Of a stretch of DNA of 64,000 bases, positions 35,962 through 45,873 are shown piece after piece. Position 1 is the first letter of the stretch, and each line of letters starts with the position of its first letter. This DNA comes from Methylobacterium aerolatum (GTDB lineage: Bacteria; Pseudomonadota; Alphaproteobacteria; Rhizobiales; Beijerinckiaceae). Where the stretch lies: NCBI RefSeq assembly GCF_022179085.1, contig NZ_BPQE01000004.1, positions 186,001 through 250,000 on the forward strand, given 5' to 3'. The position numbers and the translations under genes are program-made. The notes under the pieces are model-generated. The model searched no databases and was not told the origin of the DNA. It was given only the letters and a program-made list of their open reading frames with translations.

Positions 35962-37578
35962 TTGGCCAAGCGACCGCAGGGACAATCGGGCGGCAGGGAG
36001 GCCAAGGCGTCGCCCAAGGGCACGCGGAAGGCGACCGCCGGACCGAAGGGCGCGCTGCGCCTCGTCCTCGGCGATCAGCTCAACACGCGCATTGCGAGCC
36101 TCACGGATCTCGATCCCGAGCACGACACCGTGCTGCTGGTCGAGGTGCGGGACGAGGCGACCTATGTCCGCCACCACAAGCAGAAGATCGCCTTCCTCTT
36201 CGCCGCCATGCGCCACTTCGCGCAAGGGTTGCGCGACGAGGGCGTCAATGTCGCCTACGTCGAACTGACGGATCCCGGGAACACCCACAGCTTCACGGGC
36301 GAGCTCGAACGGGCGCTCGCCCGCCTGTCCGTCGGCCGGGTGGTGGTGACGGAGCCGGGCGAGTGGCGGGTGTGGGAGATGATGCAGGATTGGCGGGAGA
36401 CCCTCTCGGTCCCCGTGGAGATCCGAGCCGACAACCGGTTCCTCTGCCCCCGCGAGGACTTCGCCGGGTGGGCCGAGGGCAAGCACCACCTGCGCATGGA
36501 GACCTTCTACCGGGGGATGCGCAAGCGGACCGGTCTCCTGATGGAGGGTGGGGAGCCGGTGGGCGGTCGCTGGAATTTCGATGCCGAGAATCGCAAGCGC
36601 CTGCCCAAGGGCCACCGCGTGCCGGACCGGATCGGCTTCCAGCCCGACGCCGTCACCCGCGAGGTCATCGCCCTCGTCGAGCAGGAGTTCGCGGATCATT
36701 TCGGCGACACCGCCGCCTTCTCGTGGCCGGTCACCCGCGCCGACGCGCTCGCGGCCCTCAAGCACTTCATCGCCGAATGCCTGCCGACCTTCGGCGACTA
36801 TCAGGACGCGATGAAGGGCGGCGAGCCCTTCCTCTACCACGCTCTCCTCTCCCCGGCCCTCAATGCGGGGCTGCTGACGGCGGAGGAGGTCTGCCGCGAG
36901 GCCGAGCGCGCCTACAAGGACGGCGAGGCCCCGCTCCATTGCGCGGAGGGGTTCATCCGGCAGATCCTGGGCTGGCGGGAATACGTCCGGGGACTCTACT
37001 GGGCGCGGATGCCCGAGTACCGGGCGAGCAACGCCCTCGACGCGGGCCGCCCCCTGCCCTGGTTCTACTGGTCGGGCGAGACCGACCTGAACTGCATCCG
37101 CCAGGTCGTGGATCAGACCCGCAGCCACGCCTACGCCCACCATATCCAGCGGCTGATGGTGACGGGCAACTTCGCCCTGATTGCCGGTCTCTCACCCGCC
37201 GAGGTCGAGGAATGGTACCTCGTCGTCTTCGCGGACGCCTACGAATGGGTCGAGTTGCCCAACGTCCACGGGATGGTGCTCTGGGCCGACGGGGGCGTCA
37301 TGGGCTCGAAGCCCTACGCCGCCTCCGGCGCCTACATCGACCGGATGTCCGACTATTGCGCGGATTGCGCCTACGACGTCCGCACCAAGAATGGCGAGCG
37401 GGCCTGCCCCTTCAACTACCTGTACTGGAACTTCCTGATCGAGAACGAGGAGATCCTGTCCGGCAACCAGCGCATGGCCATGCCCTACCGTACCCTGGCC
37501 AAGATGGACGAGGCGCGGCGCAAGGAGATCCGGCGTGACGCCAGCCGGTTCCTCGCATCGCTGTCACCCGAGCCCTGA
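35962..37578 (+). CDS. FeS-type bacterial cryptochrome/photolyase (PhrB-like)
   Basis: 538 residues from TTG 35962, preceded by GGGGGAG; longer starts at 35947 (GTG) or 35914 (GTG) are possible. N-terminal antenna/Rossmann domain (LRLVLGDQLNTRIASL) and C-terminal FAD-binding helical domain (CAEGFIRQILGWREYVRGLYW, ANxxHxxMVTGNFALI-like stretch). Four cysteines, C378, C466, C469 and C482, have spacings 88-3-13, exactly those of the 4Fe-4S ligands of Agrobacterium PhrB (350, 438, 441, 454). Known members repair (6-4) photoproducts in DNA under blue light and use a lumazine antenna. Function here by homology. Confidence 0.93.
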   Translation: MAKRPQGQSGGREAKASPKGTRKATAGPKGALRLVLGDQLNTRIASLTDLDPEHDTVLLVEVRDEATYVRHHKQKIAFLFAAMRHFAQGLRDEGVNVAYVELTDPGNTHSFTGELERALARLSVGRVVVTEPGEWRVWEMMQDWRETLSVPVEIRADNRFLCPREDFAGWAEGKHHLRMETFYRGMRKRTGLLMEGGEPVGGRWNFDAENRKRLPKGHRVPDRIGFQPDAVTREVIALVEQEFADHFGDTAAFSWPVTRADALAALKHFIAECLPTFGDYQDAMKGGEPFLYHALLSPALNAGLLTAEEVCREAERAYKDGEAPLHCAEGFIRQILGWREYVRGLYWARMPEYRASNALDAGRPLPWFYWSGETDLNCIRQVVDQTRSHAYAHHIQRLMVTGNFALIAGLSPAEVEEWYLVVFADAYEWVELPNVHGMVLWADGGVMGSKPYAASGAYIDRMSDYCADCAYDVRTKNGERACPFNYLYWNFLIENEEILSGNQRMAMPYRTLAKMDEARRKEIRRDASRFLASLSPEP

Positions 37579-37581
37579 GGA

Positions 37582-38310
37582 TCACCACTCCCGCCACGTC
37601 GCCAGGCCGAGATAGGGGCCGAGTTGCCGCTCCGGCGTCACCTGCCCCCCGGCGGAGAGGCGCAGGTGCAGGCCCGCGATCGCGAGATCGGTGACGTGGA
37701 GCCCGAAGAACCATTTCCGGTAGCCCGTGGCGTCGGCGTAGAGGCCGATCTCGGGTCCGAGATAGGTCTCCTTCAGCCGGAAGCCGCCCGCGGCGCGGGC
37801 CCAGACACTGGTCCGCGCGGTCCCGGCGACGAGGGATCCCTGGAACAGCGTCGCTTCGCTCGGACGCAGCCATGCCTCGGCCTGGACCCGGAGACCCGTC
37901 CGCACGGTCCTCCGCACGAAGTTCTCGCCGTCGCTGACGATGGTCAGCGTCGCCTCCGGCCCGGCGAAGAGGCCGACGACCCCCTCCTCCCGGTACCATT
38001 GATAGCCGAGAACGCCCGACGCCGTTGCGACGGTGCGGCCGATCTCGGCCGTCCCGCCGTCGACAGTTCCGATCCGCTCCCGCCGGGCGCCTCCGCCGAG
38101 ACTCACGATGAGGGCCGGGCCGCTCTCCTTCAGGGCGATCTTGAACCCCGAGGTGTTGAAGCTCGACGTGCCGGCCTCCAGGCTGCCGAAGACGACCCGG
38201 TCGAGTTCGGCGTCGGAGGCTTCCGCCCTCCGGGACAGGTCACCCCACGCCGGGACGAGCAAGACAATGAGGGGAATCGCGCCGCGGGAAGCGCGCCGAT
38301 GAGAGCGCAA
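37582..38310 (-). CDS. bcsS: Cellulose biosynthesis protein BcsS
   Basis: 242 residues with a signal peptide and about eight amphipathic strands ending in an aromatic residue (LATWREW), fitting an outer-membrane barrel. Stretches such as VVFGSLEAGTSSFNTSGFKIAL, GVLGYQWYREEGVVGLFAGPEAT and LKETYLGPEIGLYADATGYRKWFFGLH match the BcsS family of Rhizobiales, which is encoded in or near cellulose operons. Here it stands alone, without bcsA/bcsB nearby, convergent with the photolyase gene with only 3 bp between the stops. Confidence 0.85.
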   Translation of the reverse strand: MRSHRRASRGAIPLIVLLVPAWGDLSRRAEASDAELDRVVFGSLEAGTSSFNTSGFKIALKESGPALIVSLGGGARRERIGTVDGGTAEIGRTVATASGVLGYQWYREEGVVGLFAGPEATLTIVSDGENFVRRTVRTGLRVQAEAWLRPSEATLFQGSLVAGTARTSVWARAAGGFRLKETYLGPEIGLYADATGYRKWFFGLHVTDLAIAGLHLRLSAGGQVTPERQLGPYLGLATWREW

Positions 38311-38590
38311 CGGGCGCTGATCCTGTGGAGGCTTTCCGTATTAAGGCCATTCATGATTCCGGATGCAATGGCTTATTGCGTCGATGAACAAGACGAATGC
38401 GGACAATCCTTCATGGCGCAAAAACAATGCTTGGTTGATGCTGTGAAACTCTGAAGAAACAACCGACTTCCGAAGAAACTTGAGGTTCGAGGCCCTGCAA
38501 CCGGTGATCCTCAACCGGTCGGCCGGACCGGCTCCGTGGCGCCCGACGCTTGGCGCCGGGCGCGATCTCGGCTAGAGCGCCCCCGAGACA

Positions 38591-39214
38591 GTGAAGGTTT
38601 GGCGGGACGTGGCAGCCGGTGCACGCACCTCGGACGTCCTCACCGTGCTTGCGAGCCAGGAAGGCGAGCGGTTGACGGTGGCGGACATCGTGGCGGTCCT
38701 GCGCGACCGGGCCTTCGCCCTGCTCGTCGTGCTGCTCGGCCTGCCCAACTGCCTGCCGATGCCGCCGCCGATTCCCCTCGTCTGCGGGCTGCTGCTGCTG
38801 CTGGTGGCAATCCAGATCGCGGCGGGCATGTCGGCGCCGTGGCTGCCCCGGCGGCTCCTCGGACAATCGATTCGCCAAGCGGACGTGCAGCGCGCGGTGA
38901 CCCGGGCCGTGCCTGTGCTGAAGCGTCTGGAACGCTGGTCGCGGCCCCGCCTCAGCGTCTTCGAGACGGCGATCGGCATGCGCGGCATGGGGGTGGCGCT
39001 GCTTGCGCTGGCCCTGGCGCTGATCGTCGCAGCCCCGCTGATCGGGCAGATCCCCCTGGGCCTTGCCGTCTGCCTCGTCGGGCTCGGGCTGGTGGAGCGC
39101 GACGGCATCCTCGTGCTGGCGGGCCTCGGCATCGGCCTGTTCGGCGTGGCGCTCAATGCCGGCTTCGCCTACGCGGTCATTTCGGGGATCGCGGGGCTGT
39201 TCAGCCTGGGCTGA
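38591..39214 (+). CDS. ExoD-family membrane protein
   Basis: 207 residues, GTG start. ExoD family: hydrophobic helices with AFALLVVLLGLPNCLPMPPPIPLVCGLLLLLVAIQI at the core and IGQIPLGLAVCLVGLGLVERDGILVLAGLGIG near the end. In Sinorhizobium ExoD affects exopolysaccharide production and alkaline tolerance; biochemistry is unknown. The start is uncertain: an alternative ATG is absent nearby. Confidence 0.88.
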   Translation: MKVWRDVAAGARTSDVLTVLASQEGERLTVADIVAVLRDRAFALLVVLLGLPNCLPMPPPIPLVCGLLLLLVAIQIAAGMSAPWLPRRLLGQSIRQADVQRAVTRAVPVLKRLERWSRPRLSVFETAIGMRGMGVALLALALALIVAAPLIGQIPLGLAVCLVGLGLVERDGILVLAGLGIGLFGVALNAGFAYAVISGIAGLFSLG

Positions 39215-39577
39215 CGGTCTGTTGATTCTCCGCTGAGTCCGGCCTGACAGTCGGCGGCCCGCCCTCCTGCGACCCCTCCCGAGGCACCGGAGCACAGCGC
39301 GCTGCGGTGCGCGCCTGAGAGCCTGACCGGGAAGCCCCTCGTTCCAATCCACCCCCTCATCCTGAGGTGCGGCGAAGCCGCCTCGAAGGAGGAGTCCAGA
39401 AGGCTCCGCGATCCTGGGAGCCGTCCTTCGAGGCCTCCACTGCGCTCCGGCACCACAGGATGAGGGCGCGGCGGGGAAAAGAGCCGACTTTTCGGCCAGA
39501 CACTCAGCCAGATACGCAGGATGAGGAAAGGGGCCGGAGCGAGAGCCTGTTCGATCGGGATCTCGAGCGCGCCGGTC
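39215..39577. other. Gene-free gap with palindromic element
   Basis: About 360 bp containing the large inverted repeat at 39354-39467. No gene seen. Confidence 0.5.
39354..39467. repeat. Large imperfect palindrome with CCTCATCCTG ends
   Basis: Left arm CCTCATCCTGAGGTGC and GCCTCGAAGGAGGA; right arm TCCTTCGAGGCCTCC and GCACCACAGGATGAGG. The arms pair over most of 114 bp. Elements with CCTCATCCTGAGG ends that flank GCGAAGCCGCCTCGAAGG are a familiar intergenic repeat in alphaproteobacterial genomes (recalled, not searched). Confidence 0.8.
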
Positions 39578-40087
39578 TCAGAGCCGGTAGCGGATCTGGT
39601 CGGTCCAGAAGCGCTCCAGACGGCCGAGGGCGCGGTTGAGGCGGTCGAAGTCCTCATCGGAGATGCCGCCGATGGGCGTGATCGTGCGGGAGTGCTTGTC
39701 GTAGAGCTGCTGGACGATGTCGTGGATCTGGCGGCCCTTGTCGGTGAGGCTGATCCGCACCGAGCGCCGGTCGGTCTTCGACCGGGCGTGGTGGAGGTAG
39801 CCGGCCTCGACGAGCTTCTTCACGTTGTAGGAGACATTGGAGCCCAGGTAGTAGCCCCGGGTCCGCAGCTCGCTGGCGGCGAGTTCGCTGTCGCCGATGT
39901 TGTAGAGCAGCAGCGCCTGCACGCTGTTGACGTCCTCGCGACCGCGCCGCTCGAACTCGTCCTTGATCACGTCCAGGAGCCGGCGGTGCAGGCGCTCCAC
40001 CAGGTGCAGCGCCTCCAGATAGGCGTTGTGCGGCGCGGCCACCTCTTCCGTGGGGGCGGGCTGGGTACGGGCGGTCTGGTTCTTCAT
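39578..40087 (-). CDS. ldtR: MarR-family regulator, LdtR type
   Basis: 169 residues from ATG 40087. Winged-helix MarR fold: HNAYLEALHLVERLHRRLLDVIKDEFERRGREDVNSVQALLLYNIGDSELAASELRTRGYYLGSNVSYNVKKLVEAGYLHHARSKTDRRSVRISLTDKG. The helix SNVSYNVKKLVEAG is the recognition helix, and DRRSVRI the wing. These residues match LdtR of Liberibacter and Sinorhizobium, which controls an L,D-transpeptidase gene and osmotic tolerance. The N-terminal 30 residues are a disordered Pro/Thr-rich tail. No ldt gene is adjacent. Confidence 0.9.
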   Translation of the reverse strand: MKNQTARTQPAPTEEVAAPHNAYLEALHLVERLHRRLLDVIKDEFERRGREDVNSVQALLLYNIGDSELAASELRTRGYYLGSNVSYNVKKLVEAGYLHHARSKTDRRSVRISLTDKGRQIHDIVQQLYDKHSRTITPIGGISDEDFDRLNRALGRLERFWTDQIRYRL

Positions 40088-40354
40088 CGGTGCGGTCCCT
40101 GGCTGATCGAGCCCTGATGGCTGCGCGATGGTCGTTCGAACCGCCACCGCTTGTATGGCAAACCTACCGGCCTCGAATGAAAGACGCTTTAAGCGGCAAG
40201 ATGAATTCCCGATTTACCTGTGGCAGTAAAGACAAACTGAATGGATCGCGGCAAGACTTCGTTCACCCTCGTGATGAGGGTGAATCGAACCTGTCGAAAG
40301 CGTAGCGAAATCTGCGTAGATCCGGCGCGGCCCGGGCGCCGCGTTGCTGCGCCG

Positions 40355-40457
40355 GTGAAGCGACGCACTCACCCCGTTCATGCGGGCCTGCACCGGCGAA
40401 TGGTTTCCGCATCACCTTGTCCAGTGTCGGCTGACGCCTTCGCCTGGACCGATGCGC
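40355..40457 (+). repeat. Dispersed repeat, family 1, copy 4 (degenerate)
   Basis: GTGAAGCGACGCACTCACCC...GCATCA...TCCAGTGTCGGCTGACGCC...CTGGACCGATGCGC. GC-shifted version of the family, tandem with copy 5 just 2 bp away. Confidence 0.75.
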
Positions 40458-40459
40458 CC

Positions 40460-40561
40460 GTGCAGTGACGCAGTCCCTCCGTTCATGCGTGACTGCACTC
40501 GCTCATTGTTTTTGCATCGATTTTCCAGTCTCGGCTGATGCCTTCGACTGGATCGATGCAC
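40460..40561 (+). repeat. Dispersed repeat, family 1, copy 5
   Basis: GTGCAGTGACGCAGTC ... TTTTTGCATCGATTTTCCAG ... GACTGGATCGATGCACTAG. Its right end CTAG (40561-40564) provides the TAG stop codon of the minus-strand gene that follows. Confidence 0.85.
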
Positions 40562-41019
40562 TAGCGGCCTTCCCGCGCGGCAAGCCAGGACAGGACGAAG
40601 TAGATCGCCATCACCGACGCCCCGGCGATGAGGAACGGCGTCGAGATCGGCACGAGTTGAGGCGTGAGAAGCGCGAGGGTCAGGGCGGAGGTGACGGCCA
40701 GCAGCCACAGCACGCCGCCCCAGGCGCTCGTCAGCCACAGGCCGCTCGCCGCCGCCGCGTCCACCACGGCGAAGTAGACGATGGCCGCCTGCCGCCCGAA
40801 GGGCTCGCCCTCGAAGGGGCGCACGCCCGGCAGCACGTCGAGGATCGTCGCCCAGGCGTAGACCGACTTCACCAGCCAAGCCAGCGCGGTCAGCCGCATG
40901 AACCAGACGAGCACGATGTCCCAGGTGCTCGACGGCGGCGCGGCGTGGCGCTCGATCCGGTCGCCGAGGAGGCCGCCGGACCGGGCCGGCTTGCCGCGCA
41001 GCGGGATCAGGCCGCGCAT
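40561..41019 (-). CDS. DUF6163-like membrane protein
   Basis: 152 residues from ATG 41019. Four hydrophobic segments: WDIVLVWFMRLTALAWLVKSVYAWATIL, AAIVYFAVVDAAAASGLWL, GGVLWLLAVTSALTLAL and FLIAGASVMAIYFVLSWLAA. It resembles the DUF6163 family found in Rhizobiales, no function known. The stop codon is the TAG contributed by the end of repeat family 1 copy 5. Confidence 0.75.
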   Translation of the reverse strand: MRGLIPLRGKPARSGGLLGDRIERHAAPPSSTWDIVLVWFMRLTALAWLVKSVYAWATILDVLPGVRPFEGEPFGRQAAIVYFAVVDAAAASGLWLTSAWGGVLWLLAVTSALTLALLTPQLVPISTPFLIAGASVMAIYFVLSWLAAREGR

Positions 41020-41192
41020 GGCCGGCCCGTCCGTCCGCGTGAGCCTCGATGCGTCATGGCCTGCCTTGCGATCCCCTCGCCCCCGTTCCACCGGGCACCT
41101 CCGGGGTTGAACCCCGTCCGGCGGGCTCCGTCAACGCCGGAAACCCCGTCCGGCCGGGATGGCGCTTGGGTCGGCGCCGGGCCGCGTGCTAG

Positions 41193-42347
<1,155 letters not shown>

Positions 42348-42386
42348 GGCGGACGCCTTGAGGAAGCGGTCGGCGGGGGTGGCGTC

Positions 42387-42752
42387 GTGAGGTTCGGCCG
42401 TGGCCTGTTCGTCGCGGCGGGCGTCGTCGTCGGCTTCCTCGCCGGGCTCGCCGCGTGCGAGGGCACCCTCCGCGAGGACCGCGTGGCGACCTGCCGCCGC
42501 GCCCTCCCCGCCCTCGCACAGGGGCCCGGCGTCGCCTTCCAGAGCGCCGGTGCCGGACAATCGCCCGATACGGTCCGCGTGGACTACACGCAGGGTCTCC
42601 GGCCCCACCGCCTCACCTGCCGCTTCGACGCGACGGGGCTGATCGAGGTCGCGGCGGACGGCCGGACCCTGTCGGGCTCCGCCCTCCACCTCCTGCGCCG
42701 CTATTATCTCGACACGCCCGATGCGGCCTCGGCGGATCCTGCGGGGCGGTGA
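42387..42752 (+). CDS. Hypothetical membrane-anchored protein
   Basis: 121 residues, GTG start. One N-terminal hydrophobic segment (GLFVAAGVVVGFLAGLAAC) that could be a signal anchor or lipoprotein signal (LAGLAAC-E). The remaining part has two more cysteines (CRR.., TCRFD) spaced as a possible disulphide. 39 bp after hemB and before an RDD gene, likely the same transcript. Unknown function. Confidence 0.65.
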   Translation: MRFGRGLFVAAGVVVGFLAGLAACEGTLREDRVATCRRALPALAQGPGVAFQSAGAGQSPDTVRVDYTQGLRPHRLTCRFDATGLIEVAADGRTLSGSALHLLRRYYLDTPDAASADPAGR

Positions 42753-42899
42753 GCCGGGGCGCCGCGTTCGGGCAGCGGGTTTCCATCGGGAGGTCTTCCA
42801 GAGGCAGGTCTCGCAAAGACGGGTCTCCCAGCGGAAGGATCTTGCGGGCGGCCGCGGGCGCACCCACCTCACGGTCGCTGCTTTCGCAGGACCGACCCG

Positions 42900-43388
42900 A
42901 TGTACGATCCCCGCTCCACCTACGCCGACCGCACGGCGCCCCCGCCCTTCATGGGCACCCTGCCGGTGCCCTACGTCCGCGCGAGCCTCGGCGCGCGCAC
43001 CGTGGCGTACCTGCTCGATATCCTGTTCATCTTCGGCTTCACCGCCTTCCTGACCCTCCTCATCACCGTGGTGGGCCTCGTCACCTTCGGCCTCGGCTGG
43101 ACGCTCTTCGCGGTGCTGCCGGCGAGCGGCATCATCTACAGCGCCATCACGGTGGGCGGCAGCCGGCAGAGCACGATCGGCCAGCGGATGATGGGCCTGC
43201 GCGTCGTCGCGCCGGAGAGCGGGCGGCCGGTCGACTTCGTCACGGCGGCTGTGCACGCATTGCTGTTCTACGTCGCCGTCTCGACGTTCCTGCTGTGGTG
43301 CGTGGACGTGGCCTTCGGTCTCGTGCGCTCCGACCGGCGCCTGGGCCATGACCTGCTCCTCGGCCTCGCGGTGGTCCCCGCCCGCTGA
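42900..43388 (+). CDS. RDD family membrane protein
   Basis: 162 residues with three to four membrane segments. Family marks: VPYVRASLGARTVAYLLDILFIF (R..A...D), the glycine-rich SRQSTIGQRMMGLRVV element, and SDRRLGHDLLLGLAVV at the end. RDD proteins are small transporters or accessory membrane proteins with diverse links; the substrate is unknown. A strong terminator with T6 follows immediately. Confidence 0.88.
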   Translation: MYDPRSTYADRTAPPPFMGTLPVPYVRASLGARTVAYLLDILFIFGFTAFLTLLITVVGLVTFGLGWTLFAVLPASGIIYSAITVGGSRQSTIGQRMMGLRVVAPESGRPVDFVTAAVHALLFYVAVSTFLLWCVDVAFGLVRSDRRLGHDLLLGLAVVPAR

Positions 43389-43397
43389 GCGGCGCGA

Positions 43398-43444
43398 CAC
43401 GGCGGCGCGTCGGCCACGGGGCCGAAGGCGCGCCGTGATTTTTT
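43398..43444 (+). terminator. Rho-independent terminator after the RDD gene
   Basis: CACGGCG...CGC..CGGCC, loop ACGG, GGCCG...GCGCGCCGTG, followed by ATTTTTT. Long GC stem with two small bulges and a T6 tail, 10 bp after the stop codon. Confidence 0.8.
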
Positions 43445-43545
43445 AAGCCGGGCTTGGTCCTCCGGGGCATTGAGCCCGGCCGTATCCCTTGTAGATTGAG
43501 GGGTGGGCGAAGCGAGAAAGGCTGTCGCCGAGGTTCCGATACAGC

Positions 43546-44292
43546 GTGACGAGCCATCCGCGCGACACTCCGCAATTCTACCTGACGGCGCCGTCGGCCT
43601 GCCCGTATCTCGCGGGGCAGGAGGAGCGGAAGGTCTTCACCCATCTCGTGGGGCGCCGGGCACGCGACCTGAACGAGATCCTGACCCAGGGCGGCTTCCG
43701 CCGGTCCCAGACCATCGCCTACCGCCCGGCCTGCGAATCCTGCCGCGCCTGCATCTCGGTGCGGGTGGTGGTGGACGAGTTCGAGCCGAGCGCCAGCCAG
43801 CGCCGGGTCCTCGCCCGCAACGCCGACCTGATCGGCGCCGCCGAGCCGAACCGCCCGGCCTCCGACCAGTATGCCCTGTTCCGCCGCTACCTCGGCGCCC
43901 GCCACGACGACGGCGGCATGATCGACATGACCATGCTCGATTACGCGATGATGATCGAGGACAGCCACGTCGACACGCATCTCGTGGTTTACCGCCGCCA
44001 TGGTCCCGATACGGCCATCACGGGACGGGGCATGGGCGCGCCCATGGCGGTCTGCCTGACGGACGTGCTCTCCGACGGCCTGTCGATGGTCTATTCCTTC
44101 TTCGAGCCATCGGAGGCCGGCCGCTCGCCCGGGACCTTCATGATCCTCGACCACATCCACCGCGCCCGGCGCCTCGGCCTGCCGTACCTGTATCTCGGCT
44201 ACTGGGTCGATGGCTCCCGCAAAATGGACTACAAGGCCAAGTTCCGGCCGCAGGAGCGGTTGCTGGGTCCGGGCTGGGTGCGGGCGGAGTGA
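43546..44292 (+). CDS. bpt: Aspartate/glutamate leucyltransferase (Bpt)
   Basis: 248 residues, GTG start at 43546. Adds leucine from Leu-tRNA to N-terminal Asp/Glu of proteins, making them ClpS-ClpAP substrates. Family features: [37 protein letters not shown] (cysteines in CxxC arrangement), [19 protein letters not shown] and the acyltransferase end [22 protein letters not shown]. Distantly related to eukaryotic ATE1 but of the bacterial Bpt branch. Single gene flanked by terminator and an inverted repeat. Confidence 0.94.
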   Translation: MTSHPRDTPQFYLTAPSACPYLAGQEERKVFTHLVGRRARDLNEILTQGGFRRSQTIAYRPACESCRACISVRVVVDEFEPSASQRRVLARNADLIGAAEPNRPASDQYALFRRYLGARHDDGGMIDMTMLDYAMMIEDSHVDTHLVVYRRHGPDTAITGRGMGAPMAVCLTDVLSDGLSMVYSFFEPSEAGRSPGTFMILDHIHRARRLGLPYLYLGYWVDGSRKMDYKAKFRPQERLLGPGWVRAE

Positions 44293-44294
44293 CG

Positions 44295-44389
44295 GGCGAA
44301 TGGGGAGTAGCGAATAGCGAATAGTTCGTTCGGTGGAGCACCGATCGATCCGCTTCAATCCATTCGCTATTCGCAACACCCTATTCGCC
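44295..44389. repeat. Inverted repeat with GCGAATAG units
   Basis: Two about 30-nt arms (from about 44295 and 44360), each with the order GGCGAAT, GGG, GT, GCGAATAGCGAAT, facing each other with about five mismatches. The loop (about 35 nt) contains GGAGCACCGATCGATCCGC. Possibly a terminator-like structure for bpt or a mobile intergenic repeat. GCGAATAG appears twice in the left arm. Confidence 0.8.
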
Positions 44390-44509
44390 GTGGCCACCGC
44401 GACCTGCGCCGGATGGCCCCATCGGATTGTCCCACCAGCCCCGCATTGAGCTACGGCCCGGGGAGTGCTACCCGCCGACCATCCCCCGATGGCCTGAGAC
44501 TGTGCTCCG

Positions 44510-45817
44510 ATGATCCCCCGCTACAGCCGCCCCGCGATGACCGCGATCTGGTCGCCCGAGTCGCGCTTCCGGATCTGGTTCGAGATCGAGGCGCACGCCA
44601 CCACGGCTCTGGCCGAGATCGGCGTCGTGCCGAAGGAGGCGGCCGCCAAGGTGTGGGAGATGGGGCGGAACGCCACCTTCGACGTCGCGCGGATCGACGC
44701 CATCGAGGCCGTGACGAAGCACGACGTCATCGCCTTCCTCACCCATCTCGCCGAGATCGTCGGGCCCGAGGCCCGCTTCGTCCACCAGGGCATGACCTCC
44801 TCGGACGTGCTCGACACCTGCCTCAACGTCCAGCTCGTCCGTGCCGCCGACATCCTGATCGCCGACGTGGACGCCCTCCTCGACGCCCTCAAGCACCGGG
44901 CGCAGGAGCACAAGATGACGCCGACCATCGGCCGCTCGCACGGCATCCATGCCGAGCCGGTGACCTTCGGCCTCAAGCTTGCCCAGGCCTATGCCGAGTT
45001 CGCGCGCAACCGCGCCCGGCTGGTGGCGGCCCGCGAGGAAATCGCCACCTGCGCCATCTCCGGGGCGGTCGGCACCTTCGCCAATATCGACCCGCGGGTG
45101 GAGGAGTACGTCGCCAAGCAGATGGGCCTGACGCCCGAGCCGGTATCGACGCAGGTCATCCCCCGCGACCGGCACGCGATGTTCTTCTCGGTGCTCGGCG
45201 TCGTGGCCTCGTCGCTGGAGCGGCTCGCCATCGAGATCCGCCACCTCCAGCGCACGGAGGTGCTGGAGGCGGAGGAGTATTTCTCCGAGGGGCAGAAGGG
45301 CTCCTCGGCCATGCCGCACAAGCGCAACCCCGTGCTCACCGAGAACATCACCGGCCTCGCCCGGATCGTGCGCAGCGCCGTGAACCCGGCGATGGAGAAC
45401 GTCGCCCTCTGGCACGAGCGCGACATTTCCCACTCCTCCGTGGAGCGGATGATCGGCCCCGACGCGACGGTGACCCTCGATTTCGCCCTCGCCCGGATGA
45501 CCGGGGTGATCGAGAAGCTACTGGTCTACCCGGCCCACATGCAGAAGAACCTCGACCGCCTCGGAGGCCTCGTGCACTCCCAGCGCGTGCTGCTGGCGCT
45601 GACCCAGGCGGGCGTCTCCCGCGAGGACGCCTACCGCCTCGTCCAGCGCAACGCCATGCCGGTCTGGCGCGGCGAGGGCGACTTCCTCACCCTCCTGAAG
45701 GCCGACGCCGAAGTCACGCAGGCGCTGAGCCCGGGTGAGATCGAGGAATGCTTCGATCTCGGCTACCACTTCAAGCATGTGGACACGATCTTCCAGCGGG
45801 TTTTCGGGCACGCCTGA
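44510..45817 (+). CDS. purB: Adenylosuccinate lyase
   Basis: 435 residues. Cleaves SAICAR and adenylosuccinate in purine synthesis. Fumarase/aspartase signature GSSAMPHKRNP and catalytic stretches TSSDVLDTC, and GRSHGIHAEP are all present. ATG 44510. It belongs to the shorter bacterial PurB type. dat follows 56 bp later and purA is 1.5 kb downstream, so the adenylate branch is clustered. Confidence 0.97.
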   Translation: MIPRYSRPAMTAIWSPESRFRIWFEIEAHATTALAEIGVVPKEAAAKVWEMGRNATFDVARIDAIEAVTKHDVIAFLTHLAEIVGPEARFVHQGMTSSDVLDTCLNVQLVRAADILIADVDALLDALKHRAQEHKMTPTIGRSHGIHAEPVTFGLKLAQAYAEFARNRARLVAAREEIATCAISGAVGTFANIDPRVEEYVAKQMGLTPEPVSTQVIPRDRHAMFFSVLGVVASSLERLAIEIRHLQRTEVLEAEEYFSEGQKGSSAMPHKRNPVLTENITGLARIVRSAVNPAMENVALWHERDISHSSVERMIGPDATVTLDFALARMTGVIEKLLVYPAHMQKNLDRLGGLVHSQRVLLALTQAGVSREDAYRLVQRNAMPVWRGEGDFLTLLKADAEVTQALSPGEIEECFDLGYHFKHVDTIFQRVFGHA

Positions 45818-45873
45818 CCGGCTAGAACGACCCACGCCGCATCGATCACTTCGCCAGCCCGAGGAAAACCGCC

